From the NCBI GenBank assembly GCA_037179385.1, contig CM074193.1:4919547-4983546 (forward strand): a stretch of 64,000 nucleotides of DNA, read 5' to 3'. Below the pieces are notes generated by a model, which worked only from the letters and a program-made list of their open reading frames with translations, was not told the DNA's origin and did not search any database. Positions 50,701 through 61,435 of the stretch are shown here, piece after piece (position 1 is the first letter of the stretch; each line of letters starts with the position of its first letter). The position numbers and the translations under genes were made by a program. This stretch comes from Holothuria scabra (Eukaryota; Echinodermata; Holothuroidea; Aspidochirotida; Holothuriidae).

Positions 50701-53700
50701 GGAAAATAAGGTCTACCAGATGTTCCCAAGGTTCAATCTTCCCGAGGTTCGATGTTCCCCGTTTTCGTATATCTCAATGATTTGGGGATGATTACAAGGT
50801 TCGTTACTCCCAGGGTTTGATGTTCCCAGACTTCGGATGTTTCCAAGATTTGGGAACTTTGAACCTCTGGAAAAACAAACCTTGGGAACATTGACACAGC
50901 CCTGCAAAATCACTTCCCTGCTTTGGTTCTTTTATTTGAACCTAAACAAATGACATGTACTCATTTGCCTAACAATGCCTGGGTGGGCTTAATTTGTAAA
51001 GAACACCAAGGACAAGTTGAAATTGGGCACTATAATTGGTAGGACTGAAAATAAACAAAACTACAGGAATCTTTGCTTCATCTTTACTGTTTCTTAGACC
51101 AAAAATGGTAAATACCAAAGATAATATGGATAATCTGGTGAGGGACCTTCAGAGAACTATTACACTACAGTCAGCTTTTACTACTGTTAAAATAAAAAGT
51201 GCTTCAGAAGATTGGGACCAACCACAAACAACCTTTGGACCAACCACAAACAACCTTTCCCCCCTATCTTTCTTCCAAGCCATGTTTCATAAAACAAGAT
51301 TCCAAAATGTAACATCAAATGATGTTGTGAGCACATGCATCATGCACAAACTGATGTTGAAAGTATCACGGAATTTTTGGACCCAGTTCATAGTTCTTGC
51401 AATTGAAGCTGTACATGCTCCACTGATTTACTGGTATTTTTTACCAACTAACAGTCACAGGGCTGTTTGTAGACTAGAACTTAAAGGCCATGACTGAAAA
51501 ATTTGCAACTGTTGAACTTTTACATGATGTACGACTAAACACCCTAATAACTGAATAGCCCCATGATTCCAGCTAGCCACATGCTATGTTTAAAATAAAC
51601 ATTCAATTTTGTCAACCTTCCTACTGGCTGAGAGGTTTTTTTTTTTTTTAAATATAAGAAATGTTCCATAAAACACAATTTTTGGTAATTCATACTTGAT
51701 GTCTTCACCTGAGGGGTACTGTATATAACACGTGCATGACGGTTTTAGTCCAAACCACAAACTGTATTGTGCAGAACAACACAATTAAATTCCAAAGTAA
51801 TTTAATAGCTGCTGACACATAGTCTACATAATACCAGTCTTAGGCAAATAATTCCACATAAAAGAAATAGTGGTTTTCACTGCACAAACTCAACACCAAT
51901 TATGTCAGTAAAACATTATGAAGGACTGTGCCAAACTGTAGCTAACAACAACTAGGTTAGTTGTTTGTTGCGTACATGTTTTTGGAAATGTAAACTTTTC
52001 TTCAACCCAAGCTATGAGTATGATCCTAGGCAACAGTTACCATATCAACATTTTTCTATGCTCCGAACATCCTTTTTTCTGAGAAGTTGGCATTTCAGTA
52101 CATTTTATTTGAAAATATTCTAAGCTTGCCCCTAACTAGAAACTTGGAGGTCAGGATGTACAAAATGCTTCATCTAAGCACTGTACAAGAAGCAGCTTAA
52201 TTCACTAGCAACTCTGCACAGTGTGAAATCTGCTTATACACATCCTATTAATCATGTTGATGCTTCAAAAGCTATAGTAAGATTAAGTACTTATATTTTA
52301 TCTTTCTAGTATTGACATGACAGAGGCTTATGTCCAATCCTTTACATGCCCAGGATCAAAGGTTGACCAAACAAATTCGGCATGCCACTACACTGTGGTG
52401 GTCTGTGTCTTCAAGGGTAATAACAATAAGCACCATGAAACATAATGGGAAAAGAAGTACTACCCTACTGAGCAATTATCAGCTGGCTTACACTTCCCTT
52501 GGCATGCAAGCCCCTGACAACAATAGTTACTGACACAGCCAGTCATGATGGCTATATGGCACATATGTACAAAACAGTAGCATAACTGATGCTATTTAAA
52601 AGGACTGAGTACTACACACATCATAACTATGTGGATTCTGTCTACCATCTTATGACACATTATAGGTGGAGTTCAATGACACATCCATTATCTGATAATC
52701 AAAAAATAAATATTGCAATTGTCACTTTTATTTAAGTCCTGGCTTAATCTATAGACTCAGTATCTTCTTCCATCTTTTTGTTGACAAACAAGACAGCAAC
52801 AATGACATAGCTTAACAAAGGGTGCAGGTACAAAGTATAAAAGTCCATGAATGAAGGCAGAAACGCTTTATTTGATATGTCACACATATCAATCCTAAAA
52901 CCGGATGCAAATCTGCATGTTCCTTGAACTCCATACCATAGTTTTCCACAAGCACCGCCTCCACACATAATACTACTCCCTCCTGCTGTCTGTACTCACT
53001 GAACCATTTCATTGGTGTGTTATGACCCATTCATAAATCAACAGCCTGTGGTATTCTCAAGGTTGTCATTGGACACCCAAGCAACAAGTTTTTGAAGAAC
53101 TACAAAAGCACATGAGAAAGTGACATATACACATAGAACTTTACATCAAATTCTAGGAACAGCATTTCAGTTGAAAGATAGTACAAAGAAAGCTGACTTG
53201 CATTGATGATTATAGTGCTAGTAATAACCCCTAGTAATACTTGTGGAATGTTCACCTTAACAAATGTCCTGCAGAGGGTGGGTGACACTTCCTGACAACC
53301 ATTTACCAATTTGACATCCTGAAATGAACTATAGAAATCTGGAGAACATTTCATATATTTGGTGAAATATCCTTAAAGGTAAAGAGCAGTCCCCCCAAAC
53401 TTATTTTGAAGAAAAAGCTTAATAACTCAATTTTCATCTTATTTTTCTTAAAAGTATCTTTAATTACATTTTATGACTTTACTATTGCATATTCAAGGTA
53501 AACGAAGCAGTTATTTCTGGTAAATTCCACATTTGAAGCAAAAAACATCACATGACTCCCAGCAGCCAATCATGAAACTGGACAGTCTACTACACTTCTT
53601 CAATTTGGGATGACTGCTCCTGCCCTTTAACTACCACTTGCAGACTTCTGAAAGAGATTTCAAAATGAAGGATCAATTTGCCTTTGCTTGAATGAAATCT

Positions 53701-56700
53701 ACACTTCAGAGACACTCTTGGACTTGCCCACCAATAAACAGGGTTCCTACATTTTGGAGAGTTACCTCCTGTGACTTTTGTGTGACTTTTTGTTAGGAAT
53801 TTAAGAATTTTGAGTCATCTTGACTTCTTGCATAAAACATGCAACATTCATTATTCAACATTTAATTTTTGTATTACCAGAGAGAATGCATTTTAGTGTT
53901 ACAAATGGTTTAAGTGACAATGAGTGAATGTCACTTTGTGAAAATTTCCATTTATCTGGGACTTCACAGAGTAGATTCCATGAATTTCAAAACTTTCCAG
54001 ACCTTCAAACTCCTTTCCAAACATGCACAACTTTTCCAGAATTTCCCTGACTGCAGGAACCCTAAGTAATGACAATTAGAGGTTTACACTACGCTTACAT
54101 GTCCTAAAACAGAACATTTGTTGGCTTTCTCCTGTTAGTATGACATAGGCCATATTTACATTCCATAATTGCAATGAAGATAAGTATCCATATTCAGGTA
54201 TGATTATTTCAAGTTTTTTGTACCAAAACTGGAGCTGTTAAGTATTTCACTTAGGTCTGTTTGTGGTTATTTCACAAGGCCAAGAACCGTTGGAAAGTAA
54301 AGCTGACTAAGGTGTGAAATGCAAACCAGCCAGGTGCTAGAATATTCTAACATCATAATTCTTTGGAATGCTTGGAAATTACAAACTCCATTCCTTTAAC
54401 CAGACAAAGACGCAAGACCACAAAAACTTTGATGAGATGGTTCCCAGGATTTAATGACTCCACTTCAGGTAATGACCTACATCAGTTGTACACTTTATGT
54501 AAAATCTTCCGCTACTGTCCCTGTCACAGAGAGCATCTCATGCTGGGACGGAAATCTTCATGTCCAGTTCAATTTTGTTCAAAGCAGATAGGACACCATT
54601 ATATTGACTTGTTTGTGATACTGCCTCCCTGTTTGTAACCAAACAAGTTCTTGATGTAACAAAAATTTTCCAGTTCTTAAATGCAAGTGAAGGTGTATCT
54701 ATGACAAACACTGTGGAGGTTCACAAGGGCCCTTCTGTAAATTTTAAGAATCTTATTCTTGATACATTTGAAGCTGAAATTTTAATTGAGCAATTTCAAA
54801 TGGATCTTCAGGTTGGAAGTTCACATGGGGGTAAGACCTTAGTCTTACCATAAAGCTCCATCACTACCTTACGTTACAGTTTGCAGAAGTTCATATGGTT
54901 ACCAGGACAAGTGCACAATTCACTTAAGAGTGTCATCATGTACCCAGACAAACATCCCAAAGATATTTTTCAAAAAATCTGTGCAAATACTGTAATGCAG
55001 GTTTTAAGTATCTAAGCTGGTATTCATGTTGGCAAGTAGAAAAGTTGAAGGCCAAATCTTCTTATCCCAACCAGTCCCAATAACCTCCTTACTTGAGCCC
55101 CTCCCACAACTGTCAAAACCTCATCCTCCCATGGACACAATCAAGTTAACTGCTGCAAGGTATTTCAAGGCCCCTTGGGCCCTTGAGGTATAGTAAAAGC
55201 ACTCTCAGTACAGTGCAATTATGCTGTGTAATATAGGTTACAGTACTCTGCATTTTTGAACTTGTCGTCAATCAAAGAGCTGTGCCAATAGAGAACTTCT
55301 GTGGAAAACTACAGAAATTGTAGTTTGGGGTAAGAGTTGACTGCCTTAAAGGCATATTTTCATCATCCCAAACAGTTCCAATTCTCCCAACCTACTTACT
55401 TCTAGCCCCTCCCACATTTATCTAAAACTCTTCTTTATCCAGACACAATCTTGGTTTATTGCTTCATGGCTTGTCCCAGTGGCCATACAAGTCCATAATG
55501 TGTAATCAAGACACTCTCAGTGCCCATGCTGTGTAATTTAGCTATGATGCATTAATTGTTTGAATGTGATGCCAATCAAAGAGCTGTACCAATTGAGAGT
55601 TTTGATATATGTATACTGAAACCGTAGTTAAGGGTGACAAATGACTGCCTTTAAAGAGCAGGAGCAATCACCCCAACTTGAAGCAGTGTAGTAGACTGTC
55701 TAGTTTCATGATTGGCTTTTAAGAGTCATGTGGCAACATTTTCACTCCTCTGTGTAAGCAACTGCTTGGTTTACCTTTCATATGTTATATTGAAATAATA
55801 AAATATTATGAAAGATTCTTTGAACAGAAATCAGATGAGAAGTGTTATATTTAGCCATTGCTTCAAAATAAGTTTGGGGGACTGCTCTTGACCTTTAAAC
55901 CCATTATGACAAGAAAGAATGGAGAAAATTATTTGCGAAAGCTTGCTTGTACCATCCCTTATGTTACAATTTAAACAGTTATGGTGTGAAGTAACACATA
56001 CCTAATGAACCTCAAAGCAACTTTTGACAACTTTTTAAAGGACACAGACAGACAGCCGTTCTTCAAACCCACTTCTTCCGGTAGAGGCGGCAAGTAAGCA
56101 TTTGATAATAAAACATGACACAATGCAGGTATTGTGTTGTGTGTATTTAACAGTTTTATTGACTTTCTGATGGAACCGATAACCACAACTAAATACAGGT
56201 TTGTTCATATCACCAGCACTATGAAAAATAATTGATGGTGAACTTTGTTTGGAGGACTCATGAGTGCATTAGGAAATGACAGTGTTTACTTCAATTAGTG
56301 CTAGTCAATAATTAATTTATGAAACATGGTTTGATTAGCAAATATGTGCAATTACAATTTATTGTTTTGCAAATCTTGATTAATATGGTATGCTATCTAA
56401 ACAACAGGATACCAAGAAATCTGTTGCCTTTTTCCAAAATGAGTAATAGAAGGTATTCCTTCATGATAATATGGGAAAGGAAATAGGGATCCACAAACTA
56501 TTTCAAAGGTTGCACAATCAAATTTAATTTCCTTTCAGTTTTAAATAATTTACTTTCCATTTTGTTCAACAAATGATATGTGTAACAGCTTTCCCCTTCT
56601 TGAAATTACAGCATTTGCAATTTCATTATACCAAGCAGATGTAAAACAAATGGTTTCCTGCTACATAGGATTAAATTGTCCTCACAAGTTATTTTGTCCC

Positions 56701-59700
56701 ATGATTGATGACCAATGACTTCAAGACAACTTGCAGTCAGTCCAACAACACAAAACTGACTAAGACTAAAGATAAGACCAGACAAGTTCCACCATATCCT
56801 TTCACCAAAAACTGCCAAACTTTGCCCACTTTCACTTTCAAGAAGCTGTCTCCAAGCTTCAATAGTTAAATTCAAGATCTGAAATGCCTTCTACTATTCA
56901 CTACAAAGGTTTTCATTCCATACACATCAATGAATATGGTTCAAGAAAAGAACCAATCTGAAGAGCCACATCTCTTCAATCCCTCTGTCCTTCCATAAGT
57001 TAATGCATAGAAAGGTCTCTCTGAATAGCCTCGTCTGGCCCAAGGGAAGAGTTTAAACTCTCTCAAGCAAATAAATCACTGCTTTAATGAGCAGCTTCTT
57101 TTATTCCTCCACCTAATGCATTACAATACCTTCTTGAATGATTATAGCCTAGCTCAATCCTTTTGTGGGGCCCATTCTCAAACACCAACACAATCACCGC
57201 ACCATTCTGGCAGTTTGTCAAGACCCAGCAACACAATAGTCTGTCAAAACGGGGAGCTTTCGGAAGATTTCCATCTGGAGTGGCAAAAATAACAAAGTGT
57301 GTTTGCACACACATTTTATCTTCTATTTTTAAACATCATTTCCTTTTTGCTAAAACCTAATTTATTCCTATTGGACCCTTCAAGAAAGTTTGCTCCATTC
57401 CTTGAATTAAAAGGCATGTGGGATATTCCAACTGGAGCCAGTACTGTCTGTGCCTAAAAGTTTCTAAAATGAAAGTGTTCCTTCAGACCCTTGGTAGATA
57501 AGTATAGGAAAACAGATTTTACCAAAGTTCAAATAAGGAGTAATTGGTTCAAGTATAGAATGTGCAAATCTAGACTATGAAATTTCACTCCCTATGAAAA
57601 TATCTCTACTGGATGCTCTTCCAAGCAAATATTCACTCCCCTCCCCAAAAGGCTATCCTCCTCTCCTTTCAAGCACTTATTTAAACAGGCCAAACTTTTT
57701 TATCAAAACAATTTTGGAATGTTTGGTAAGAAACCAATGTGGCACATTTTTGGCATTTTTTTTCAAGATGAATAATTAATTCTGGATGTGGAGGATTTTG
57801 TTCTTAAAACTTTTACCACCTACAATTTCAAATCCCAACAATAACAAATGTGTGCAAATACCCTGAATTATCATTCATAAAGAAAGTTGGGGCAAATGTT
57901 TTGAATAACACAAGGGACAAAAAAATAGCTGGGTTCGCATAGCAATTTGCAACCCAAGAATTGCCCGTTGCTAATCAATTCTTATTTTGATTAGCAAAGG
58001 TTGTAGTACTTGCTAATACCAATGACTCATTGAAGAATCTTCAAGTAATTTTTTTGCTAATCAATTCACTAACACTATTTTTGTCCCTTGATAACAGTCA
58101 CAGGAGCTCAAAGGCCTGACCCTTTTGAAGTACCTGAAACTACAATTTTTTTGGTAGTCCACAGAAATTCTCACTTGACACAGCTCTTTGATTGGCAGCA
58201 AGTTAGAAAAAAAGGAAAATTAATATCAAAACTCATATTACACTGTATGAACTGTACTGAGAGTGCTTTAACTTATAATGCACACTGGTGTATTGAATAC
58301 TTACCATGAAGCAACAAACTGAGATTGTGTCAGGATGAGGATGAACTTAATCCCAGTTGTGGGAAGGGCTTAAATTAGGTAGGTTGGGAGAATTGGAATT
58401 GTTCAGGGTGAGAGGATTAGGTCTATAAGCTGTATAATTGAATCACCAAATACTGAAACTGCTCTTTATGTGCCATGCTACTTGTCAGCTAAGAAGCTAA
58501 AGCTTCTTGGAACTTTTTGAATGGAAGGCACTTAGGTGGAGCTAGGGGGAAATATTGCTCACAGTGCTTATAATGGAAAAAAAGGCCTGATAGATATACC
58601 AAAGGTTGAAAATAAAGCACTGCTATTTTGATAAACATTTGAGAAATTTGAAAAGCTCAATAAATCCCAACCCAGGATGTGTCAACCATTCATGACCTGT
58701 TGCTGTTCATTCAGCTGGTAGACCATATGTAATACAACAATGAAAAGGCATGGATGGGTTTATTGCAGCTTTTGTCTCACTCTTGCAGAGATTTAAGTTC
58801 CATGCACAACCACCACAAATAATGTAAAATTCCAGATTTACTCTTTAGTCTTTACACCTTGAATGAGGGTTAACTATAGAGAAACTTGCAATTAAATAAA
58901 TGATTTTGTTACAAAAAAAAAAAATACACCATTCAAGACAACATTACAAGAGTGCTAAGTGACTTACAAAATGAGTGCCCTGAAATTACCCGTAAAAGGT
59001 TCGAATGCCATTTCTGATGTGTCTTTGTTCATGAAGAAGCTGGTATCGAAATCAAACCAGAATTATAAAATGATTCAGTGATTGGAAGGCAGTGGGAGAG
59101 ATACTGTACCAAACCCAAGCAATGAAGCATTGTTACTTCAGTTCAGTAAAGATTTCAAATAAAAGCACAGTATCACCGTTGCAATACTTGAGATTCATGA
59201 AAAAGGGGTAATTAGGGAAGAGATGGAGGTGGGGTGGGTCAAAGGTGCGTTCAAATTAAAGTAAAGTAAAGATATTCTTTAACAGAATATCTAGGCATTG
59301 TCAAGTGGCCTTATAAGTCCATGTCTGACTTCTGAGTTAGTTAGATAGAGCTTTATGGCCCAGTTTCTAACCCAGCTATTGGTTCAAGTCAAACTGGCCA
59401 CAGCCTTTTTTCCGATTGTGCCTCACTGGCTTGTTTTCCCTACTCAATTGCTTATGGGGAGCATCATTCACAACAGAAGAAGGTTCCATTTTTGGAGTCT
59501 TTGGTCTGACTTGACTTGGAAATAGAACCTGAGCCTTCTGTGTGAGATGCTCTTTCTGACTCCTGAGAGAGAGACAAGTAACAGGTGTGAGTCAGGCAAG
59601 TAACAGGTGTGAGTCAGGCAAGTAACAGGTATGAGTCAGGCAAGTAACAGGTGTGAGTCAGGCAATGCAGATTGCTATCTTAACATTCTTATCTTTAACT

Positions 59701-60359
59701 TTCATTTAATTACACTGAAACGTCAAACAAAAAAAAAAACATTTAAATTTTTTTTAACTGAATAACATATTTTGACTTCACACTTGTGTACCGTCATTCA
59801 AATCTACTGGGAGTATAGAAATATACTCACTGAAAATTAAGAGTACAGCAAATTCCAGTAACAAAACAATCAATTTGCCATATTTTTGTAAGTTTCAAAA
59901 ATGCATGCATTACAAAATCATTACCTTCAACATTTCAGCTTCAGGGGAAGTGAGTGTTATAACGAGAATAAGAAAGCATCCCAAACTCACTTTAGCACAT
60001 GAATATGAACTACCAGAACCTCTCGTAAGTATAGAATACCCAGGTTTATAAATTCATTTTGAATTAACTGCTTTTCCCCTTTAATCTTCCAAGCTGTAGC
60101 CTGTAATACACATGGAACCTTTACAGAGCTTTGGATAAAACTCGGAGAAGTTTACAACAATCACAATTTTAGCAAAGACAAGCATAAAAAAATGTCAAAG
60201 TCCTAAAAACCTCCAAGAACTTTTGAGAAATTTTCTTGAAAGCTGCTATACAAAAAGATGACCTACTGAGTTACTGTACTTCCAAGGATTATAGTGAAAC
60301 AAATCTCTTGCTCTTACCTTCTTACTATAGTAACCATCCATTTGCAGTAAATCCATCAT
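36589..60359 (-). CDS. ARHGAP20: ARHGAP20-like Rho GTPase-activating protein (12 coding exons)
   Basis: RhoGAPs stimulate GTP hydrolysis on Rho GTPases; vertebrate ARHGAP20 binds Rap1 through an RA domain and acts on RhoA. Coding exons, 5' to 3': 60318-60359 (tentative), 49886-49983, 47046-47303, 46415-46609, 45742-45829, 44007-44154, 43218-43397, 42376-42484, 41559-41781, 40803-40912, 39761-39932, 36589-38793. All phases agree: 3828 nt, 1275 aa (human about 1190). Seen: TRRRSAPSSVI (about 22-32); PH domain about 98-203 (YLFLFDDVLIIAK, SFVLGWPTTNN, EEKDLWWQSL); RA domain about 207-290 (NYQLWVQSGKEEDLYPLIGH, EYPHSIKM); RhoGAP about 374-560 with the arginine finger GIFRKSAN (Arg411) and the conserved Asn in GTNLAICISPS (Asn520). 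The tail, 542-1275, is Ser/Arg/Pro-rich and likely disordered, ending FDDESYV. The domain order and the paired SFVLGWPT and YQLWV.SGKEE motifs fit ARHGAP20 rather than other RhoGAPs. All introns seen are GT-AG. Confidence 0.92.
39045..39440. repeat. CCGGTA-rich dispersed segment in intron 11
   Basis: ATACCGGTA, ATACCGGTT, TTACCGGTA and ATACCGGTACC words recur at 39064, 39140, 39179, 39399 and 39421, in a region otherwise poor in CpG. It could be a decayed inverted-repeat transposon whose ends carry ACCGGT. No boundaries or target duplication were resolved. Confidence 0.4.
41559..41781 (-). CDS. ARHGAP20: RhoGAP catalytic exon (arginine finger)
   Basis: One exon of the gene at 36589-60359, encoding the first half of the RhoGAP fold: LFGKSLSVL, PILDILTNIY, GPFTHGIFRKSAN and RELKAHLNAGE. 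The catalytic arginine and the downstream conserved lysine are both intact, so GAP activity is expected. The exon enters in phase 2 and leaves in phase 0. Confidence 0.93.
44639..44886 (+). repeat. TTAA MITE family B, copy 3 (RhoGAP gene intron 5)
   Basis: TTAA flanks at 44635-44638 and 44887-44890. Blocks GGTACAGCTCTTTGATTGG, GATTGTGTCTGGAT and GTTGGGAGAATTGGAACTG are shared with the copies at 55350 and 58112. Confidence 0.8.
47304..49885. other. Intron 2 of the ARHGAP20-like gene
   Basis: About 2.6 kb, bounded by exon 2 (49886-49983) and exon 3 (47046-47303). Apart from the family B MITE at 49522-49842 I see only AT-rich unique-looking sequence. A 143-codon hydrophobic open frame (48872-49303, -) has no recognisable motif or splice context and looks fortuitous. 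Confidence 0.6.
49522..49842 (+). repeat. TTAA MITE family B, copy 4
   Basis: TTAA flanks at 49518-49521 and 49843-49846. Begins AGGCCTCAGCCTCTCACCC and shares GCTTTTTGATTGACAGCAAG and GTGTCTGGATGAG with the other copies. A G-rich tract (49753-49786) has expanded inside it. Confidence 0.8.
51215..51258. repeat. 22-bp tandem duplication
   Basis: GGACCAACCACAAACAACCT plus TT occurs twice in direct succession (51215-51236 and 51237-51258). It lies inside an unassigned open frame. Confidence 0.85.
53377..53626 (+). repeat. TTAA MITE family A, copy 2
   Basis: A 250-bp element with intact TTAA flanks (53373-53376 and 53627-53630). The ends are inverted: AGGTAAAGAGCAGTCCCCCC and, from the other strand, AGGGCAGGAGCAGTCATCCC. 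It is the best-preserved copy of this family here. Confidence 0.88.
55049..55345 (-). repeat. TTAA MITE family B, copy 5
   Basis: Left site decayed (TTGA at 55045-55048), right TTAA at 55346-55349. Carries GAGCCCCTCCCACAACTGTC and CAATCAAAGAGCTGTGCC. First of three abutting MITEs. Confidence 0.75.
55350..55650 (-). repeat. TTAA MITE family B, copy 6
   Basis: A 301-bp element sharing the TTAA at 55346-55349 with copy 5 and that at 55651-55654 with the family A copy that follows. Contains AACAGTTCCAATTCTCCC, TAGCCCCTCCCACATTTATC and CAATCAAAGAGCTGTACC. Confidence 0.82.
55655..55894 (-). repeat. TTAA MITE family A, copy 3
   Basis: A 240-bp element in reverse orientation to copies 1 and 2. TTAA at 55651-55654 and 55895-55898. 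Ends AGAGCAGGAGCAATCACCCC / GGGGGACTGCTCTTGACCT, with the block TAGTAGACTGTCTAGTTTCA. Confidence 0.85.
58112..58425 (+). repeat. TTAA MITE family B, copy 7
   Basis: Both TTAA sites are decayed (TCAA on the left, CTATAA on the right). Blocks TTGGTAGTCCACAGAAATTC, CAGCTCTTTGATTGGCAGC and GGTTGGGAGAATTGGAATTG align with the other copies. Confidence 0.72.
59335..59440 (-). repeat. SINE-like dispersed repeat G, copy 4
   Basis: GTTAGTTAGATAGAGCTTTA, CCCAGTTTCTAACCCAG, GGTTCAAGTCAAACTGGCCA and GCCTTTTTTCCGATTGTG match the other copies in order. Confidence 0.6.
59575..59662. repeat. 22-bp tandem repeat, four units
   Basis: Four head-to-tail units of CAAGTAACAGGTGTGAGTCA+GG, the third with one G-to-A change (GGTATGAG). 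A minisatellite in intron 1 of the RhoGAP gene. Confidence 0.93.
60318..60359 (-). CDS. ARHGAP20: Proposed first coding exon of the ARHGAP20-like gene
   Basis: Reads MMDLLQMDGYYSKK and then a strong donor (AAG then GTAAGA), ending in phase 0 as exon 2 requires. Joined to exon 2 it gives YSKKKFKSLATRRRSAPS, which parallels the Lys-rich run before the RRRSAPS motif in vertebrate ARHGAP20. The ATG has an A at -3. The frame stays open for at least five codons upstream and a TTTGACAG acceptor-like word lies there, so a further 5' exon is possible. Confidence 0.55.
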
Positions 60360-61435
60360 TTTAAAATTCCTGTCAAATCATCCACAGTATTAAATGGCTA
60401 TCCTTTAGATTGAGTATGTATAGTTCTCATATGCTTTTTCCCTCAGTCTGAAGTTCAGTAGCTCATATTTTAGTAACAGTTAAACCACTGGTAAAACCCA
60501 GATGATAAATAATTTTTTGCTGTAGCAAGCAAGCCTTGCACTGCTCAACACAGTAAGTACATGTTTACTCACTACCATGCAAATGATGACTGACCCAGTG
60601 CTGGTGCTTACTAACTGTGAAAAGCTTTTCTGTTCCAAGTTCATAAGTCAACAGCCCTGTTGAGTCTTAGTTGGCATTACCAGCATGTGTGCAGCAGTAT
60701 TGAAGGTTGCCTGTTTGCTTGTGTTGAGAACAGAGGGTGTAGGGAGTATGACACAACAGTGTATGCAGATCTCCCTAAGGGGCCTCTGAACATCAACAGT
60801 CTTCCATTGTGACTATTGAGAAAGGCCAGTCACTTTGACCTATTAAATCAGTTGGAAATCAAAGAAAACGGGCCCAAATCCAGCATAAACTGTCAAGTGA
60901 ATAAATTATCTATACCCTCTTGGAATTTAGAAATTTGATAGGTTTCATTGTATACATTTTTTTTTTTATTTTGGTGTCCTTTCAAGGAGCTAAGATTCTA
61001 CTATAGGCTGCTCAAGTAAGGTCAAAATATTAAATCCTATAAAGCATAAAACCGCAAAATATTTTTTTCCAGAAACATAAACATACCTGTAAGGAAAATT
61101 TCACAGGCAATAATAATGGAGGAGCCAATCTATTTTCATCTTTTCAAGATCAACAACTATTGAAGAAAAAAATCCACACTACCAAAATTTCAAATGCAAG
61201 GAGAAAATGACACACCAATTAAACTCATGCATCAACAGTAAAACACATGGGAAACTGAAAGTGCAACTCCCCCACAACCCCTGCTTTGTCATAGATCAGC
61301 ACCCCTTTTTTGGAATGTCTGGATCTGTAGCTGGAATTATTGATCAATCTTTCTCTTTCTCTCATCATTGCCCCAACCCCTAACCACTCCCCCCCCCTTC
61401 CATCCCATTTACTCCTCACTCATGGCTGTCATGAC
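60360..61435. other. Upstream region between the proposed first exon and a hAT-like element
   Basis: About 1 kb with no recognised coding sequence. This would be 5' UTR, a 5' intron, or promoter of the ARHGAP20-like gene. It ends with a C-run (about 61389-61398) just before the target duplication at 61428. Confidence 0.4.

Larger units (their letters stand above)
49984..60317. other. Intron 1 of the ARHGAP20-like gene (about 10.3 kb)
   Basis: Largest intron in the window, if the proposed first exon is right. It holds two family A and three family B MITEs, a 22-bp tandem repeat (59575-59662), a 22-bp duplication at 51215-51258, a GTTC-motif cluster (50720-50896), and a G-family repeat (59335-59440). 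Open frames of 60-153 codons occur (the longest at 51036-51497, +), none with a recognisable family. Confidence 0.5.

Noticed and set aside
56606..56875. 89-codon - strand frame in intron 1
   Set aside because: No recognisable family and no splice sites in matching phase; kept as unassigned intron sequence.
57084..57314. 76-codon - strand frame in intron 1
   Set aside because: Readable composition but no family or splice context recognised, so not supported as a gene.
58980..59060. Exon-like - strand frame (FDTSFFMNKDTSEMAFEPFT followed by GTAATT)
   Set aside because: The donor leaves phase 1, incompatible with exon 2 of the RhoGAP gene which starts in phase 0, and no acceptor with an open frame lies upstream.
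59575..59662. Short direct repeats as a CRISPR-like array
   Set aside because: Units are contiguous with no spacers and the genome is animal nuclear DNA; it is a minisatellite.
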